IMG/VR virus record: IMGVR_UViG_3300024308_000027 | Span: 16,835-80,834 of that record | Direction: 5' to 3' (one strand) | Source: a virus | Length of the DNA: 64,000 bases | Shown: positions 1 to 7,541 of the stretch, one piece after another | How positions within the stretch are numbered: the stretch's first letter is position 1 | How the letters are laid out: each line of letters starts with the position of its first letter | The notes under the pieces: model-generated | Database searches by the model: none | Seen by the model: only the letters and a program-made list of their open reading frames with translations | Told to the model about the DNA's origin: nothing | Made by a program: the position numbers and the translations under genes

Positions 1-66
1 GATGAACTTGCTCCAAAGCAAAAACAGATTCAGGCAATGTTTAAAAAACTCAAGGAATCAAAATGA
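1..66 (+). CDS. C-terminal end of an unknown protein (partial)
   Basis: An open frame enters the window in frame 1 and gives a 21-residue, lysine-rich, probably helical tail ending KKLKESK before TGA. The stop overlaps the next start codon in an ATGA arrangement, which suggests translational coupling. Only the tail is visible, so no function can be given. Confidence 0.7.
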   Translation, partial: DELAPKQKQIQAMFKKLKESK

Positions 67-560
67 AAATTCTAGTCTCAACAAGCGCTAAGCGTAGTAT
101 GCCTGAAGTTGGAAAAGTTTATTGGCTGAGAGAAAAGCAAGAGTTTGCGGTAAGAGGCCGCACTGTAGGACAGTGGATTAAACACGAAAAAGCTGTGCGA
201 GTTAAAAGCATACGTGCTGGAAAAATTACGGTAAAGAATGCTTTTGGTAATTCCAGTGTGACCAAAGTTATACCAATACTTGAAATTGGATCTAAGTTTA
301 TATTTGATAGTTATGTAAAACCTTCAAAGCAAAGTTCTGAGGAAAAGAATATTGAAACCACAGACAAAATTCTGAATGATGCTAAACTTAAAGCATTAAA
401 GGAAAAACAAAAACAATTACGTAAAGAATTGTCTGCTGTTGAAAAGCAAATTGACAAACTAACTGAATTACGCAAACCAGTAGATCGTGCTGGTAAAAAT
501 TCTGGTGGGTATGCTGAATTAGCTGCCTATATTTTAAAAGATGTTAAGAAATCGAAATAA
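63..560 (+). CDS. unknown protein with N-terminal MKILVSTSA, small beta domain and C-terminal coiled coil
   Basis: 165 aa, basic. It opens with MKILVSTSA, nearly identical to the first nine residues of the next gene. Residues about 14-75 form a beta-rich segment starting PEVGKVYW. Residues about 105-136 are a Lys/Glu/Leu heptad-like coiled coil, followed by a Gly/Ser-containing tail. AAGGA sits upstream of the ATG, which overlaps the previous stop. The next gene has the same parts in the opposite order. I do not recognise the family. Confidence 0.85.
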   Translation: MKILVSTSAKRSMPEVGKVYWLREKQEFAVRGRTVGQWIKHEKAVRVKSIRAGKITVKNAFGNSSVTKVIPILEIGSKFIFDSYVKPSKQSSEEKNIETTDKILNDAKLKALKEKQKQLRKELSAVEKQIDKLTELRKPVDRAGKNSGGYAELAAYILKDVKKSK

Positions 561-570
561 GGAAATAAAA

Positions 571-978
571 ATGAAGGTATTAGTGTCAACAAGTGCGGTT
601 CCATCCAAATTAAAGGACGATAAAAAGTATGCTCAACTTTTGGCAAAAGTTGCCAAGTCTAAGGATAAAGTATCTGACGCCAAACTCAAGTTGAAAGAAG
701 CTGAAAAAGAATTAGCGGCTGATATAAAAGAAGCCGATAAATACAAAGTTTCTGTCACAGGCAAGCCAAAACCTAAGTTACCTAAAGTTGGAAATACTTA
801 TGTAATGCAGAGACTTGCACAAATCGGCACAGACAAAGCAAAACCAGCATGGAAACCTGTGGCTACCGTACAAATTGTTTCAGTGGATCAAAAAGAAATT
901 AAATTCAAACGTCCACCATCCACTTCCGTGTATTCAGTAAATACAAAAGATTTGGGTAAGACCGTTAAGTTTCAATGA
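571..978 (+). CDS. unknown protein, domain-order variant of the preceding gene
   Basis: 135 aa. The start at 571 is preferred over an upstream in-frame codon at 541 because AAGGAA lies 5-10 nt before it and because it yields the MKVLVSTSA N-terminus shared with the previous gene. A charged coiled coil occupies residues about 15-65. A beta-rich segment then begins LPKVGNTYVM, resembling PEVGKVYW of the neighbour. The pair therefore looks like paralogs with beta domain and coiled coil swapped. An intrinsic terminator follows directly. Confidence 0.85.
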   Translation: MKVLVSTSAVPSKLKDDKKYAQLLAKVAKSKDKVSDAKLKLKEAEKELAADIKEADKYKVSVTGKPKPKLPKVGNTYVMQRLAQIGTDKAKPAWKPVATVQIVSVDQKEIKFKRPPSTSVYSVNTKDLGKTVKFQ

Positions 979-988
979 TCCAATATTT

Positions 989-1014
989 AAAGCTGGCTTC
1001 GGTCAGCTTTTTTT
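989..1014 (+). terminator. intrinsic terminator, TTCG tetraloop
   Basis: AAAGCTGGC, loop TTCG, GTCAGCTTT followed by more T. The 9-bp stem contains one G-T wobble. It begins 11 nt after the preceding stop and ends the MKxLVSTSA gene pair. Confidence 0.9.
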
Positions 1015-1050
1015 ATGTCTGTACACTTCAACATTTCTTGTTATACGCAT

Positions 1051-1060
1051 ACTGTAAATC
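1051..1060 (+). promoter_or_regulatory. ACTGTAAATC element, copy 1 (candidate phage promoter)
   Basis: ACTGTAAATC preceded by AT, lying between the terminator at 989-1014 and the gene at 1085. The distance from the first base of the element to the ATG is 34 nt, the same as copy 2. No sigma70 -35 hexamer is visible 17 nt upstream. Its position after a terminator favours a transcription start signal. Confidence 0.55.
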
Positions 1061-1084
1061 CATAGGTAATTAAGGAGAAAACTA

Positions 1085-1504
1085 ATGATAGTGCCTGATT
1101 GGTTAAAAGAATTACCTAACAAAAAGTTGTGTCGTTACACAGAAAACAGTGAGAAACTTAGTGCATCTTTTTCACATCATCACATAAAGCCTGACAACCC
1201 AATTTATAAGCGGTTGCAGTCTCTTGTAGGTGCTGATATTATTCACGCACGATACAATGAATATGCACTTGATGATCATATTAGTGAACATATTGATAGT
1301 GCCTTTCCAAACGCACACACTTTTATTATTGAACTAACGCAAGATAAAAGATTGTGGCGGGAAGGCGGATCATTGTTATTTATGCAAAGCAGTGAACTAC
1401 CTTACGTTATAATGATGCCACCTAATACAAAACACAAGGTATTGAAGGGAGATACGGTAAGAAGAACTGTTGTATTTTGGGCAAATGTTGAAGTACCTGC
1501 CTAA
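1085..1504 (+). CDS. 2OG-Fe(II) oxygenase-like protein
   Basis: 139 aa with AAGGAGAAAACTA before the ATG. The residue pattern fits the double-stranded beta-helix 2-oxoglutarate/Fe(II) oxygenases: H69-x-D71 (HID), a distal H117 in PPNTKHKV, and R126/R127 ten residues on in RRTVVFW. The length suits a minimal prolyl-hydroxylase-like domain. Substrate unknown; phage members of this fold are often linked to nucleic-acid or protein modification. The alternative is a catalytically dead cupin-like fold. It has its own upstream ACTGTAAATC element. Confidence 0.5.
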   Translation: MIVPDWLKELPNKKLCRYTENSEKLSASFSHHHIKPDNPIYKRLQSLVGADIIHARYNEYALDDHISEHIDSAFPNAHTFIIELTQDKRLWREGGSLLFMQSSELPYVIMMPPNTKHKVLKGDTVRRTVVFWANVEVPA

Positions 1505-1510
1505 TAACAT

Positions 1511-1520
1511 ACTGTAAATC
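1511..1520 (+). promoter_or_regulatory. ACTGTAAATC element, copy 2
   Basis: Sequence context is CATACTGTAAATCCA, almost the same as copy 1, and the start codon at 1545 is 34 nt from the element. It directly follows the stop of the oxygenase-like gene, so two consecutive genes each carry the element. Confidence 0.55.
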
Positions 1521-1544
1521 CAAGGTTAATACAGGAGAAAACTA

Positions 1545-1961
1545 ATGGTTAAACTAACACCTTATCTTGTGTCCATTTCTTTATTACAGGACAATTTAGA
1601 AATTGCTGTATTGTCAGAAGGCCCATTTGTTCAGTATTATTTTACAGACACAATTACCAAAATAGATTCTTGTGTTATGGTTCCACTTCCAGAATCCATA
1701 ATGCAGGAAGCAGACTGCAACACTGAACTTCAGTCAAAAATAATTCAGATTGTCCAACATGCTTTAGAATCCTCTACTAATCCTGATGATATTCTGGACG
1801 ATCTTGAAAGAGAAATCAATGTCCTCATATTTGATTCGCTTTCAATAAAACAAAGTTTGCAAGCACTCGAAACAACGGTTACAGGTTGCATGGAATCAGT
1901 TCGCCAAAACATTTTAAAAAGCGATGACGTAATTCGCAATCTTATTCTTCAAAACAACTAA
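1545..1961 (+). CDS. unknown protein, 138 aa
   Basis: Acidic protein with a beta-rich N-terminal half (residues 5-50) and a helical C-terminal half rich in Leu, Asp and Ser. There are no cysteine clusters or membrane segments. CAGGAGAAAAC precedes the ATG. It stands between an ACTGTAAATC element and the thymidylate synthase gene, 10 nt downstream, so it is likely co-transcribed with it. Not recognised. Confidence 0.8.
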   Translation: MVKLTPYLVSISLLQDNLEIAVLSEGPFVQYYFTDTITKIDSCVMVPLPESIMQEADCNTELQSKIIQIVQHALESSTNPDDILDDLEREINVLIFDSLSIKQSLQALETTVTGCMESVRQNILKSDDVIRNLILQNN

Positions 1962-1971
1962 GGAAATTTCG

Positions 1972-3231
1972 ATGACTAAATCTCCACCTGGAAAATTAAA
2001 ACAAGGTTACGCATTATTTGGTGACGCAGTTCCTGCAAACCAATTTGACTTTGACTTTTTAGCTCTTGCCGAAAAAATTCTGAACAACGGCACATCTTCA
2101 TCTAACAGAACTCAGCAAGACACCATTAAAACTTTTGGTGAACATTTAGCTTTAGATCTGTTTAGCGGCTTTCCAATGCCTACAACCAAACAATTGTTTT
2201 TAAGGGGAACCGCAAAAGAGTTACATTGGTTTTTAGATGGCAAAACAAACATCCAAGAACTTTTGGATGAAGATGTTCACATTTGGGATGGTTGGGCAAA
2301 TGCTAATGGCGATCTTGGCCCAGTATACGGTGAGCAGTGGCGAGGTCGTGAAGAAATTCATCGTGTTGTCTCAACAGATCCTTACTTTGAAACAAAGTTT
2401 GATTACTTACGTTCATTGTCAGATGATGTTTGCGATCAAAACGATTCACGCTTGCAAGGCCAATCAACTTATTCTTACGAGTATTTTGATAACCCTGCTA
2501 CTCAAGTACGTTCGCATTATTTCATTCGCAAATTTGATCAGATCAAAAACGCGATCTATCGTTTAAAGAACTATCCAGATTGTCGTCGTATTATTGTGGA
2601 TGCTTGGAATCCAAACGTAATTCCTGTTGATGGATTGCCACCAAAAGATCAGGTTGAAATTGGTAAGCAAGCATTACCTGCCTGTCACACAATTTTCCAA
2701 TTTGGTTCTGCCGATGCTGGCGAAAACATTATGGGAGAACGTGCAATTCATAATGTTTACACAATTGACGGTCAAACAACAATCAACGGTTTTCCAGTAG
2801 AATATACTGAAAATGAATTGTATGAAATGTCCGAAGTAAGTTTGCTAAAAATTCTGGCTTCAATGAGCGGTCTTGTTGAGACTAAACGCGAATTAAGTTT
2901 AGCCATGTACCAGCGCAGTCAAGATTTATTTTTGGGCGCTCCATTTAATATAGCAAGCTATGCAATGCTAAATGGCTATGTTGCTGCCGTCACCGGAATG
3001 ATTCCTCGTAAACTGGATATTTTTGTTGGTGATACTCACATATACAAAAATCACATTGAAGCATTTAAGAAACAAGGTAGCAATCTGGAAAACTCTAAAT
3101 CGCTGCCGCTGTTAATTACTTTTGGTGTTGGCCCTCAACAAAAAACTGATCTGCGTGGTCTTGGCAAACAAAACTATCGCGTAGTAGGTTATCAACACTG
3201 CGGTCATATTCCAGCTGATGTAGCAATTTAA
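1972..3231 (+). CDS. thyA: thymidylate synthase (ThyA type) with a large internal insertion
   Basis: 419 aa, against about 264 for E. coli ThyA. It methylates dUMP to dTMP with methylene-tetrahydrofolate. Visible family motifs are GTAKELHWFLDG, GDLGPVYGEQWR, RRIIVDAWNP, the catalytic Cys238 in LPACHTIFQF, YQRSQDLFLGAPFNIASYAML, GDTHIYKNH, and the C-terminal ADVAI (APVAI in E. coli). About 55 extra residues lie between the catalytic strand (FQF) and YQRS, where cellular enzymes have about eight. The N-terminus is also extended. AAGGAAATTTCG precedes the ATG and a terminator follows. It pairs functionally with the dCMP deaminase at 39212. Confidence 0.95.
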   Translation: MTKSPPGKLKQGYALFGDAVPANQFDFDFLALAEKILNNGTSSSNRTQQDTIKTFGEHLALDLFSGFPMPTTKQLFLRGTAKELHWFLDGKTNIQELLDEDVHIWDGWANANGDLGPVYGEQWRGREEIHRVVSTDPYFETKFDYLRSLSDDVCDQNDSRLQGQSTYSYEYFDNPATQVRSHYFIRKFDQIKNAIYRLKNYPDCRRIIVDAWNPNVIPVDGLPPKDQVEIGKQALPACHTIFQFGSADAGENIMGERAIHNVYTIDGQTTINGFPVEYTENELYEMSEVSLLKILASMSGLVETKRELSLAMYQRSQDLFLGAPFNIASYAMLNGYVAAVTGMIPRKLDIFVGDTHIYKNHIEAFKKQGSNLENSKSLPLLITFGVGPQQKTDLRGLGKQNYRVVGYQHCGHIPADVAI

Positions 3232-3238
3232 GATTTGT

Positions 3239-3260
3239 GGTGGGCTTTGTCCCACCTTTT
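3239..3260 (+). terminator. intrinsic terminator after thyA
   Basis: GGTGGG, loop CTTTGT, CCCACC, TTTT, starting 8 nt after the thyA stop. The stem is a perfect 6 bp of mostly G-C pairs. Confidence 0.85.
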
Positions 3261-3277
3261 CCAATTGGAGGTAGTTT

Positions 3278-4063
3278 TTGATCAGTCTATCTAAAAAAGC
3301 TGAATACAAAGAATTTATCAAGGCTGCCACGCAAAACAAATTAACCGACAACATATTAATGACTGGTAATCCGGTCGATACAATTTGTGTGATAACAACA
3401 AAATCAGATCGTTGGGGTAAAGTTGGAAAAGCTTACGGCCACAACTTCGATAAGAATGGTAAGAAAGTTGTATTTCTTCGTTTTATTGCCGAATTTCATT
3501 CTGTGGAATCTTTTTTATATCCAAGTCGTGAATGTAAAATAATTCATCAGCAAATTATGACTGAAGGTGGAATGCTGCAAACCAGCTCAGTATACACAAA
3601 CCAAGACTACAAAGAAACTTTTTCAAAAGGCCGTGGACAAGTAGTGGTTATCCCACCTGATTTTGTAAAGAATCCAAAAGATGAACGCTACTTGCTTTAC
3701 AGAACTTTAATGGATGAATTCCATTGGGGCCGTTCTTTCTTTGTTGGAAAGTTGGTTGTGCGCGATATGCTAGATTTGTGTTTGCATGATATTGCCAAGT
3801 TAATGGATATTCGACTAACTCCATATAGCGAACGTCCAACTCGTGTATTATCACAAAAAGATCTTCCGTTTAAAATAACAACTGGATCAGACATAAAAGC
3901 TGCTAACAAAATGTACAGTGGCTGCGAAATTGCTCTTACTGGTCAAGAACTCGGCAAAATCATTTGTGATTGGTTGAACGTACCACTGCTTTATACTGGT
4001 GACAATTCAAAATATTTTGTTACCTACATTGAACCTAAAAATAAGGGAAAGAGATCTAAATGA
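3278..4063 (+). CDS. unknown protein, 261 aa, TTG start
   Basis: The start is a TTG. GGAGG at 3267-3271 is spaced 6 nt from it, and the first ATG in frame would remove 27 residues with no ribosome site. The product is mixed alpha/beta, basic at the C-terminus, and contains segments VDTICVITTKSDRWGK and GQVVVIPPDFVKNPKDER. The stop overlaps the next ATG. It is the first gene after the thyA terminator, yet no promoter element is visible in the short gap, so read-through is likely. Not recognised. Confidence 0.8.
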   Translation: MISLSKKAEYKEFIKAATQNKLTDNILMTGNPVDTICVITTKSDRWGKVGKAYGHNFDKNGKKVVFLRFIAEFHSVESFLYPSRECKIIHQQIMTEGGMLQTSSVYTNQDYKETFSKGRGQVVVIPPDFVKNPKDERYLLYRTLMDEFHWGRSFFVGKLVVRDMLDLCLHDIAKLMDIRLTPYSERPTRVLSQKDLPFKITTGSDIKAANKMYSGCEIALTGQELGKIICDWLNVPLLYTGDNSKYFVTYIEPKNKGKRSK

Positions 4064-4500
4064 TCATACGTCACTCCACTACACCAGAATCTTTCTTTCC
4101 ACTGGCCGTAAGTCAAATGTCTTGGTTTGCTGGCTTAGAGGCAAATCAAATTGCAATGGCTATGGGAAGAAATTGGACTAATTGTTTACTATACACAAAC
4201 TTGTTCGATGCTGCTAACGCACTGATTAAAATTGGAAGTCAGTATATGGTAGACAGTTTTCTTCCACTTGGATTGCACTCTGAAGATGTTAAGCCCTTCG
4301 ATTTTGTTATTGTACATCCTGAAATCTTTCAAGAACCTGAGTTAGCTATTAAGCAATTGGAAGCCATTATAAAAACTTCTGATCAAGCTGGCCAGTTGTG
4401 TGACTTATTTATTTCCAGTGAAAACATTACACAGGTTAGTATTATACTTGCCAATCTTGGAATGCAAGCAGAATTCATCGAAATACAAATGGAGAACTAA
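4060..4500 (+). CDS. unknown protein, 146 aa
   Basis: The ATG overlaps the preceding TGA (AATGA). The product is mixed alpha/beta with hydrophobic strands such as FDFVIVHPEIF and a helical C-terminus. No catalytic motif or membrane helix is evident. It is followed after 2 nt by the next gene. Not recognised. Confidence 0.8.
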   Translation: MIIRHSTTPESFFPLAVSQMSWFAGLEANQIAMAMGRNWTNCLLYTNLFDAANALIKIGSQYMVDSFLPLGLHSEDVKPFDFVIVHPEIFQEPELAIKQLEAIIKTSDQAGQLCDLFISSENITQVSIILANLGMQAEFIEIQMEN

Positions 4501-4502
4501 CA

Positions 4503-5450
4503 ATGAATATTATTCCAATGTCTTTACCTGAATTGCGCTTTATGCGTGATGCTTATTTAGATCGTTTAGTGAATAATGCTTCAGCCGCATCCGAAGCATT
4601 TACACCAAATTCCGTTGAAGCACTTAGTAAGTACGGTGACTTAATGAGTGTTGCTGCTGTTCTTATGAAAGTTGATTCAGAGTCATCTATTCAATATGAT
4701 CATTCCTACGACCTTACTCATTTATTTGGAACTGAAGGTTCAAAGAATTTTTTGGAAGTTGAAGTTCCCTTTAGTCACAGCAATGAACTGATTGAAGAAT
4801 TTAAAACGGAGGCAGTAGGTAAAATTCAACTGCTTACCGAAAAAAACTCACAAACATTTATATTCGTGAGTGAAAGTTTCGTTCATGGCCGCCATGCGTA
4901 TTTACTTTCCTTGTTTGAAACCTTAAAAAAGTTGGATCATCCAAAAGTAAAGGTTGTTATGGACGAGCGGTTGTACAAGGAGTATTTGGAATTCCGCATA
5001 CACAACTACATAAATCAAAATTTTAAGTTTGGGACTCGATTTGCTTCCTCACTAAAATCCAATAATCTTGGTGTAAAGTTTGTTAACGATTTTGAAGATG
5101 GTCAACAATCAGAAGATTCTACTATGTTCGACCCTGAAACCGCTTTCTTTCCAGATTCGGTATTTGAGGACAGCATAGATCCTCCAACCATTACACAAGA
5201 TTTAATAAATAAGTGCAATGGCCGTTTCACTTTTAGCCCTAAACAACTTAGCACTTTCAAAATTCCTTATTTATTGCAACGAATTGTAATGCTGAAAGCT
5301 TATTACGCACAGCGTTATACAGTTGAGCAAGATCCTAATATCCAGCCAAACTTGCTAATCGTTAATAGTTCTTTGCTAGGTCAGTTGATTGGTGAATTAA
5401 GATTACCGATGGATAAACGTATCTTTACCGAAGATTATTTTAAGGTGTAG
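4503..5450 (+). CDS. unknown protein, 315 aa
   Basis: GGAGAACTAACA precedes the ATG. The N-terminal half is helical and contains a strand-like segment SQTFIFVSESFVHGRHAYLL. The middle (about residues 195-225) is strongly acidic and probably disordered (EDGQQSEDSTMFDPE). The C-terminal 80 residues are ordered again. There are no transmembrane or metal motifs. Tightly linked to its neighbours (gaps of 2 and 1 nt). Not recognised. Confidence 0.82.
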   Translation: MNIIPMSLPELRFMRDAYLDRLVNNASAASEAFTPNSVEALSKYGDLMSVAAVLMKVDSESSIQYDHSYDLTHLFGTEGSKNFLEVEVPFSHSNELIEEFKTEAVGKIQLLTEKNSQTFIFVSESFVHGRHAYLLSLFETLKKLDHPKVKVVMDERLYKEYLEFRIHNYINQNFKFGTRFASSLKSNNLGVKFVNDFEDGQQSEDSTMFDPETAFFPDSVFEDSIDPPTITQDLINKCNGRFTFSPKQLSTFKIPYLLQRIVMLKAYYAQRYTVEQDPNIQPNLLIVNSSLLGQLIGELRLPMDKRIFTEDYFKV

Positions 5451-5451
5451 C

Positions 5452-5946
5452 ATGGAAAACATTTTAACTGCTTTAGAGATCATTCAAAAGAATTTAAAGT
5501 CAATTGCTTTGAACCCTATGATGTATGGCAATAGCTTGTTGCAAGAAACACAAACAATTTGCGATCAAGCCGTAAAGTCTGCTGAAAGTAAAGCATTAAA
5601 CCTTAACGTCAATATTCTTTCTCCACAAACTCGTGAACAACTTCTTGAAATGTTTGAGAATTCACAAGAAGTTATTGCGTTGGAAGTAAGAAAAGCCTTA
5701 ACTGATTTTATAGGTAAGCCAATTCCAGTATCTCATGCGGCCATAGAAAGAATGCACAATACGGTTGATAACTTTATCGGAATTGTTGATCGTGGCCCAA
5801 TGAAAGATTGGAGATCTAATCGAGGTGAACGTCTTAAAGATACGCAAGAATATGTAGATCTTTATCTACTGAATTCTCAACTGCGGGATATTATTTTACG
5901 AAAGGCATCAGATTTCGAGGAAAAACGTAATGTGCCAACGGAATGA
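5452..5946 (+). CDS. unknown helical protein, 164 aa
   Basis: Predicted almost wholly helical, with amphipathic repeats in residues 1-80 and a charged C-terminus containing DRGPMKDWRSNRGERLKD. AAGGTGTAGC lies just before the ATG. The end of the gene overlaps a small frame starting at 5930. Not recognised. Confidence 0.8.
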   Translation: MENILTALEIIQKNLKSIALNPMMYGNSLLQETQTICDQAVKSAESKALNLNVNILSPQTREQLLEMFENSQEVIALEVRKALTDFIGKPIPVSHAAIERMHNTVDNFIGIVDRGPMKDWRSNRGERLKDTQEYVDLYLLNSQLRDIILRKASDFEEKRNVPTE

Positions 5947-6028
5947 AGAATATCCAGATCCTGACAACAAAAAATATTCTGATGACGAAACACATAAACG
6001 TGAAAGTCAAGGTGATGATTGGTCTTAA
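5930..6028 (+). CDS. putative 32-aa hydrophilic peptide
   Basis: ATG at 5930 with GAGGAAAAACGTA upstream, overlapping the previous gene by 17 nt and ending 11 nt before the next start. It encodes a very charged peptide (MCQRNEEYPDPDNKKYSDD and on) with no hydrophobic core. It fills the only gap between two tightly spaced genes, which is the main argument for it. It may be a chance frame. Confidence 0.4.
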   Translation: MCQRNEEYPDPDNKKYSDDETHKRESQGDDWS

Positions 6029-6039
6029 GAGGAAATAAG

Positions 6040-6390
6040 ATGGCGGCAGATCCAAAACAAAAACACGTTCAGTTTACTGAAGAACACATGGCAACAGCTT
6101 TTGGACTGCTGCTTGAAGAATATGAATCTTGGTCAAAGCGTTATATACGTGCAGGTAAAACTCCTCCACCAGTCAGTCAGCTACAAGCGTACAAACCTAA
6201 CAACTTTGAAGCAAACATGGTCAGCATTAAGTACACAACAAGTTTGATTGAAAAGATGCGAAAAGAATTACAGTATCTTGAGCAATCTGTTTGTAGTGCG
6301 CCACACGCAGAAACTGTTTTGAACATGTTGATTACTGTTGGTATAAGTCGTGAAGCACTCGACAGAAAAATCAATTCTACTCTGGAGTAA
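6040..6390 (+). CDS. unknown protein, 116 aa
   Basis: The start at 6040 (ATG, MAADPKQK) is preferred over an in-frame TTG at 6019 because AGAGGAAATAAG directly precedes it. The product is helical and soluble, with a proline-containing linker GKTPPPVSQ around residues 35-45. It is the first of five short genes between 6.0 and 7.5 kb. Not recognised. Confidence 0.8.
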   Translation: MAADPKQKHVQFTEEHMATAFGLLLEEYESWSKRYIRAGKTPPPVSQLQAYKPNNFEANMVSIKYTTSLIEKMRKELQYLEQSVCSAPHAETVLNMLITVGISREALDRKINSTLE

Positions 6391-6393
6391 TTA

Positions 6394-6804
6394 ATGGAAT
6401 TTAAAAAACTTAACGATAGAACACTCGAAGTGCATTTTCCGGCGCAAGGACAATCTGTATTCTACTACGCAGGTCTTGTCGATCCAGAAATTTTGGCAAA
6501 ACATCCAGAAACTCTTCATATCTGTTTAGTGCGTTTTCCAAAAGAAAAAGAAATACTTCCGACTACTTATCAACGTAGAAAACAACGTAGAAATCTAAAC
6601 AAGCAAATTTACGCTTACTTAGATCGAAAACATACTCAATTGGTCGGTAAGCCTTTTCCTCGTAATTTGGTTTCTATATTTGCAGATCCTACAGATGGAA
6701 CTATCGCACAGCGACAAGAATTCCTTGAAGGTTTCGCTGAAAAACATTCTTCTCATTTTAAAAAAGTGTTCACAGATATTTGGCTTCCCTTATTTATCTA
6801 TTAA
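6394..6804 (+). CDS. unknown basic protein, 136 aa
   Basis: It begins MEFKKLNDRTLEV with beta-rich residues 1-45, followed by a strongly basic helix (TYQRRKQRRNLNKQIYAYL) that could contact nucleic acid, then a helical C-terminus ending WLPLFIY. CTGGAGTAATTA precedes the ATG, 3 nt after the previous stop. Not recognised. Confidence 0.8.
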   Translation: MEFKKLNDRTLEVHFPAQGQSVFYYAGLVDPEILAKHPETLHICLVRFPKEKEILPTTYQRRKQRRNLNKQIYAYLDRKHTQLVGKPFPRNLVSIFADPTDGTIAQRQEFLEGFAEKHSSHFKKVFTDIWLPLFIY

Positions 6805-6813
6805 AGGAATATT

Positions 6814-7164
6814 ATGATGAATCAAACTGCAATCAATCTTATGCAAGAACTTGTATCTGTCATTGACAGAATAAATAACAATATAGAACAATTAGTTGAT
6901 GGTTTTGCAAAATCAGGTCAAACAAAAGATCATTGGAAATCATATTCTCTACTATCACTTGAGTACGTGGAATCGACATTTTATATATCCTTTAATAGAA
7001 AGGTTATTTGGGATAGTGAAAATGATCAACACGGCTTACCAGAGAAATCGCTGCATGATTATCTGGTCGAACTTATGTACGCTCGATCTAGACCGAGCGC
7101 TTTGATAACTGAACAGTTACTAAAGGGTATTTCAGGACAACAAGATTTATTAAAGGAATCTTAG
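6814..7164 (+). CDS. unknown protein, 116 aa
   Basis: Tandem ATG ATG after AAAGGAATATT. Helical N-terminal 35 residues, then a strand-rich middle (YVESTFYISFNRKVIWDS) and an Arg/Ser-containing helix. Soluble, without Cys motifs. Gaps of 9 and 8 nt to neighbours indicate one operon. Not recognised. Confidence 0.8.
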   Translation: MMNQTAINLMQELVSVIDRINNNIEQLVDGFAKSGQTKDHWKSYSLLSLEYVESTFYISFNRKVIWDSENDQHGLPEKSLHDYLVELMYARSRPSALITEQLLKGISGQQDLLKES

Positions 7165-7172
7165 GAAGAAAA

Positions 7173-7529
7173 ATGTCTAACCATCAACAAGTGTTTGCTT
7201 TTCTGGAAGATTACAGAGATCTTCAATACGAGTTTGACTCAAAATTACAAGAAGTTTTTGATGCGAACCTTCCACTTAATAAAGACAAGCTGGATGAATT
7301 ACTTAACGGTATTAACGAAAAACTTGCTCAAGATCCTGAATTAGTGTCAGTGCTTGCCATATTCTTAGCCTTAGACCGTGTATCAGAAAACAGAGTTTAT
7401 TATCATGTAGATACTCGCTATATGAATGCCAATGGACGTTCACCTATGAGTGGTCTACGAATAACTTCGGCTAAAAATCTCGAAGAAGAAACAGAATTCC
7501 CTTTAAATAATTCCAGAAATTTTCTGTAA
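7173..7529 (+). CDS. unknown acidic protein, 118 aa
   Basis: GGAAGAAAA precedes the ATG. The first 75 residues are acidic amphipathic helix (LEDYRDLQYEFDSKLQEVFD and on). The rest includes a conserved-looking RVYYHVDTRYMNANGRSPMSG strand-turn region. Not recognised. Confidence 0.8.
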   Translation: MSNHQQVFAFLEDYRDLQYEFDSKLQEVFDANLPLNKDKLDELLNGINEKLAQDPELVSVLAIFLALDRVSENRVYYHVDTRYMNANGRSPMSGLRITSAKNLEEETEFPLNNSRNFL

Positions 7530-7541
7530 CTGAGGTGCGAA

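Noticed and set aside
2237-2566. 109-codon plus-strand frame inside thyA
   Set aside because: Out of frame with the clearly conserved ThyA sequence and without a ribosome site.
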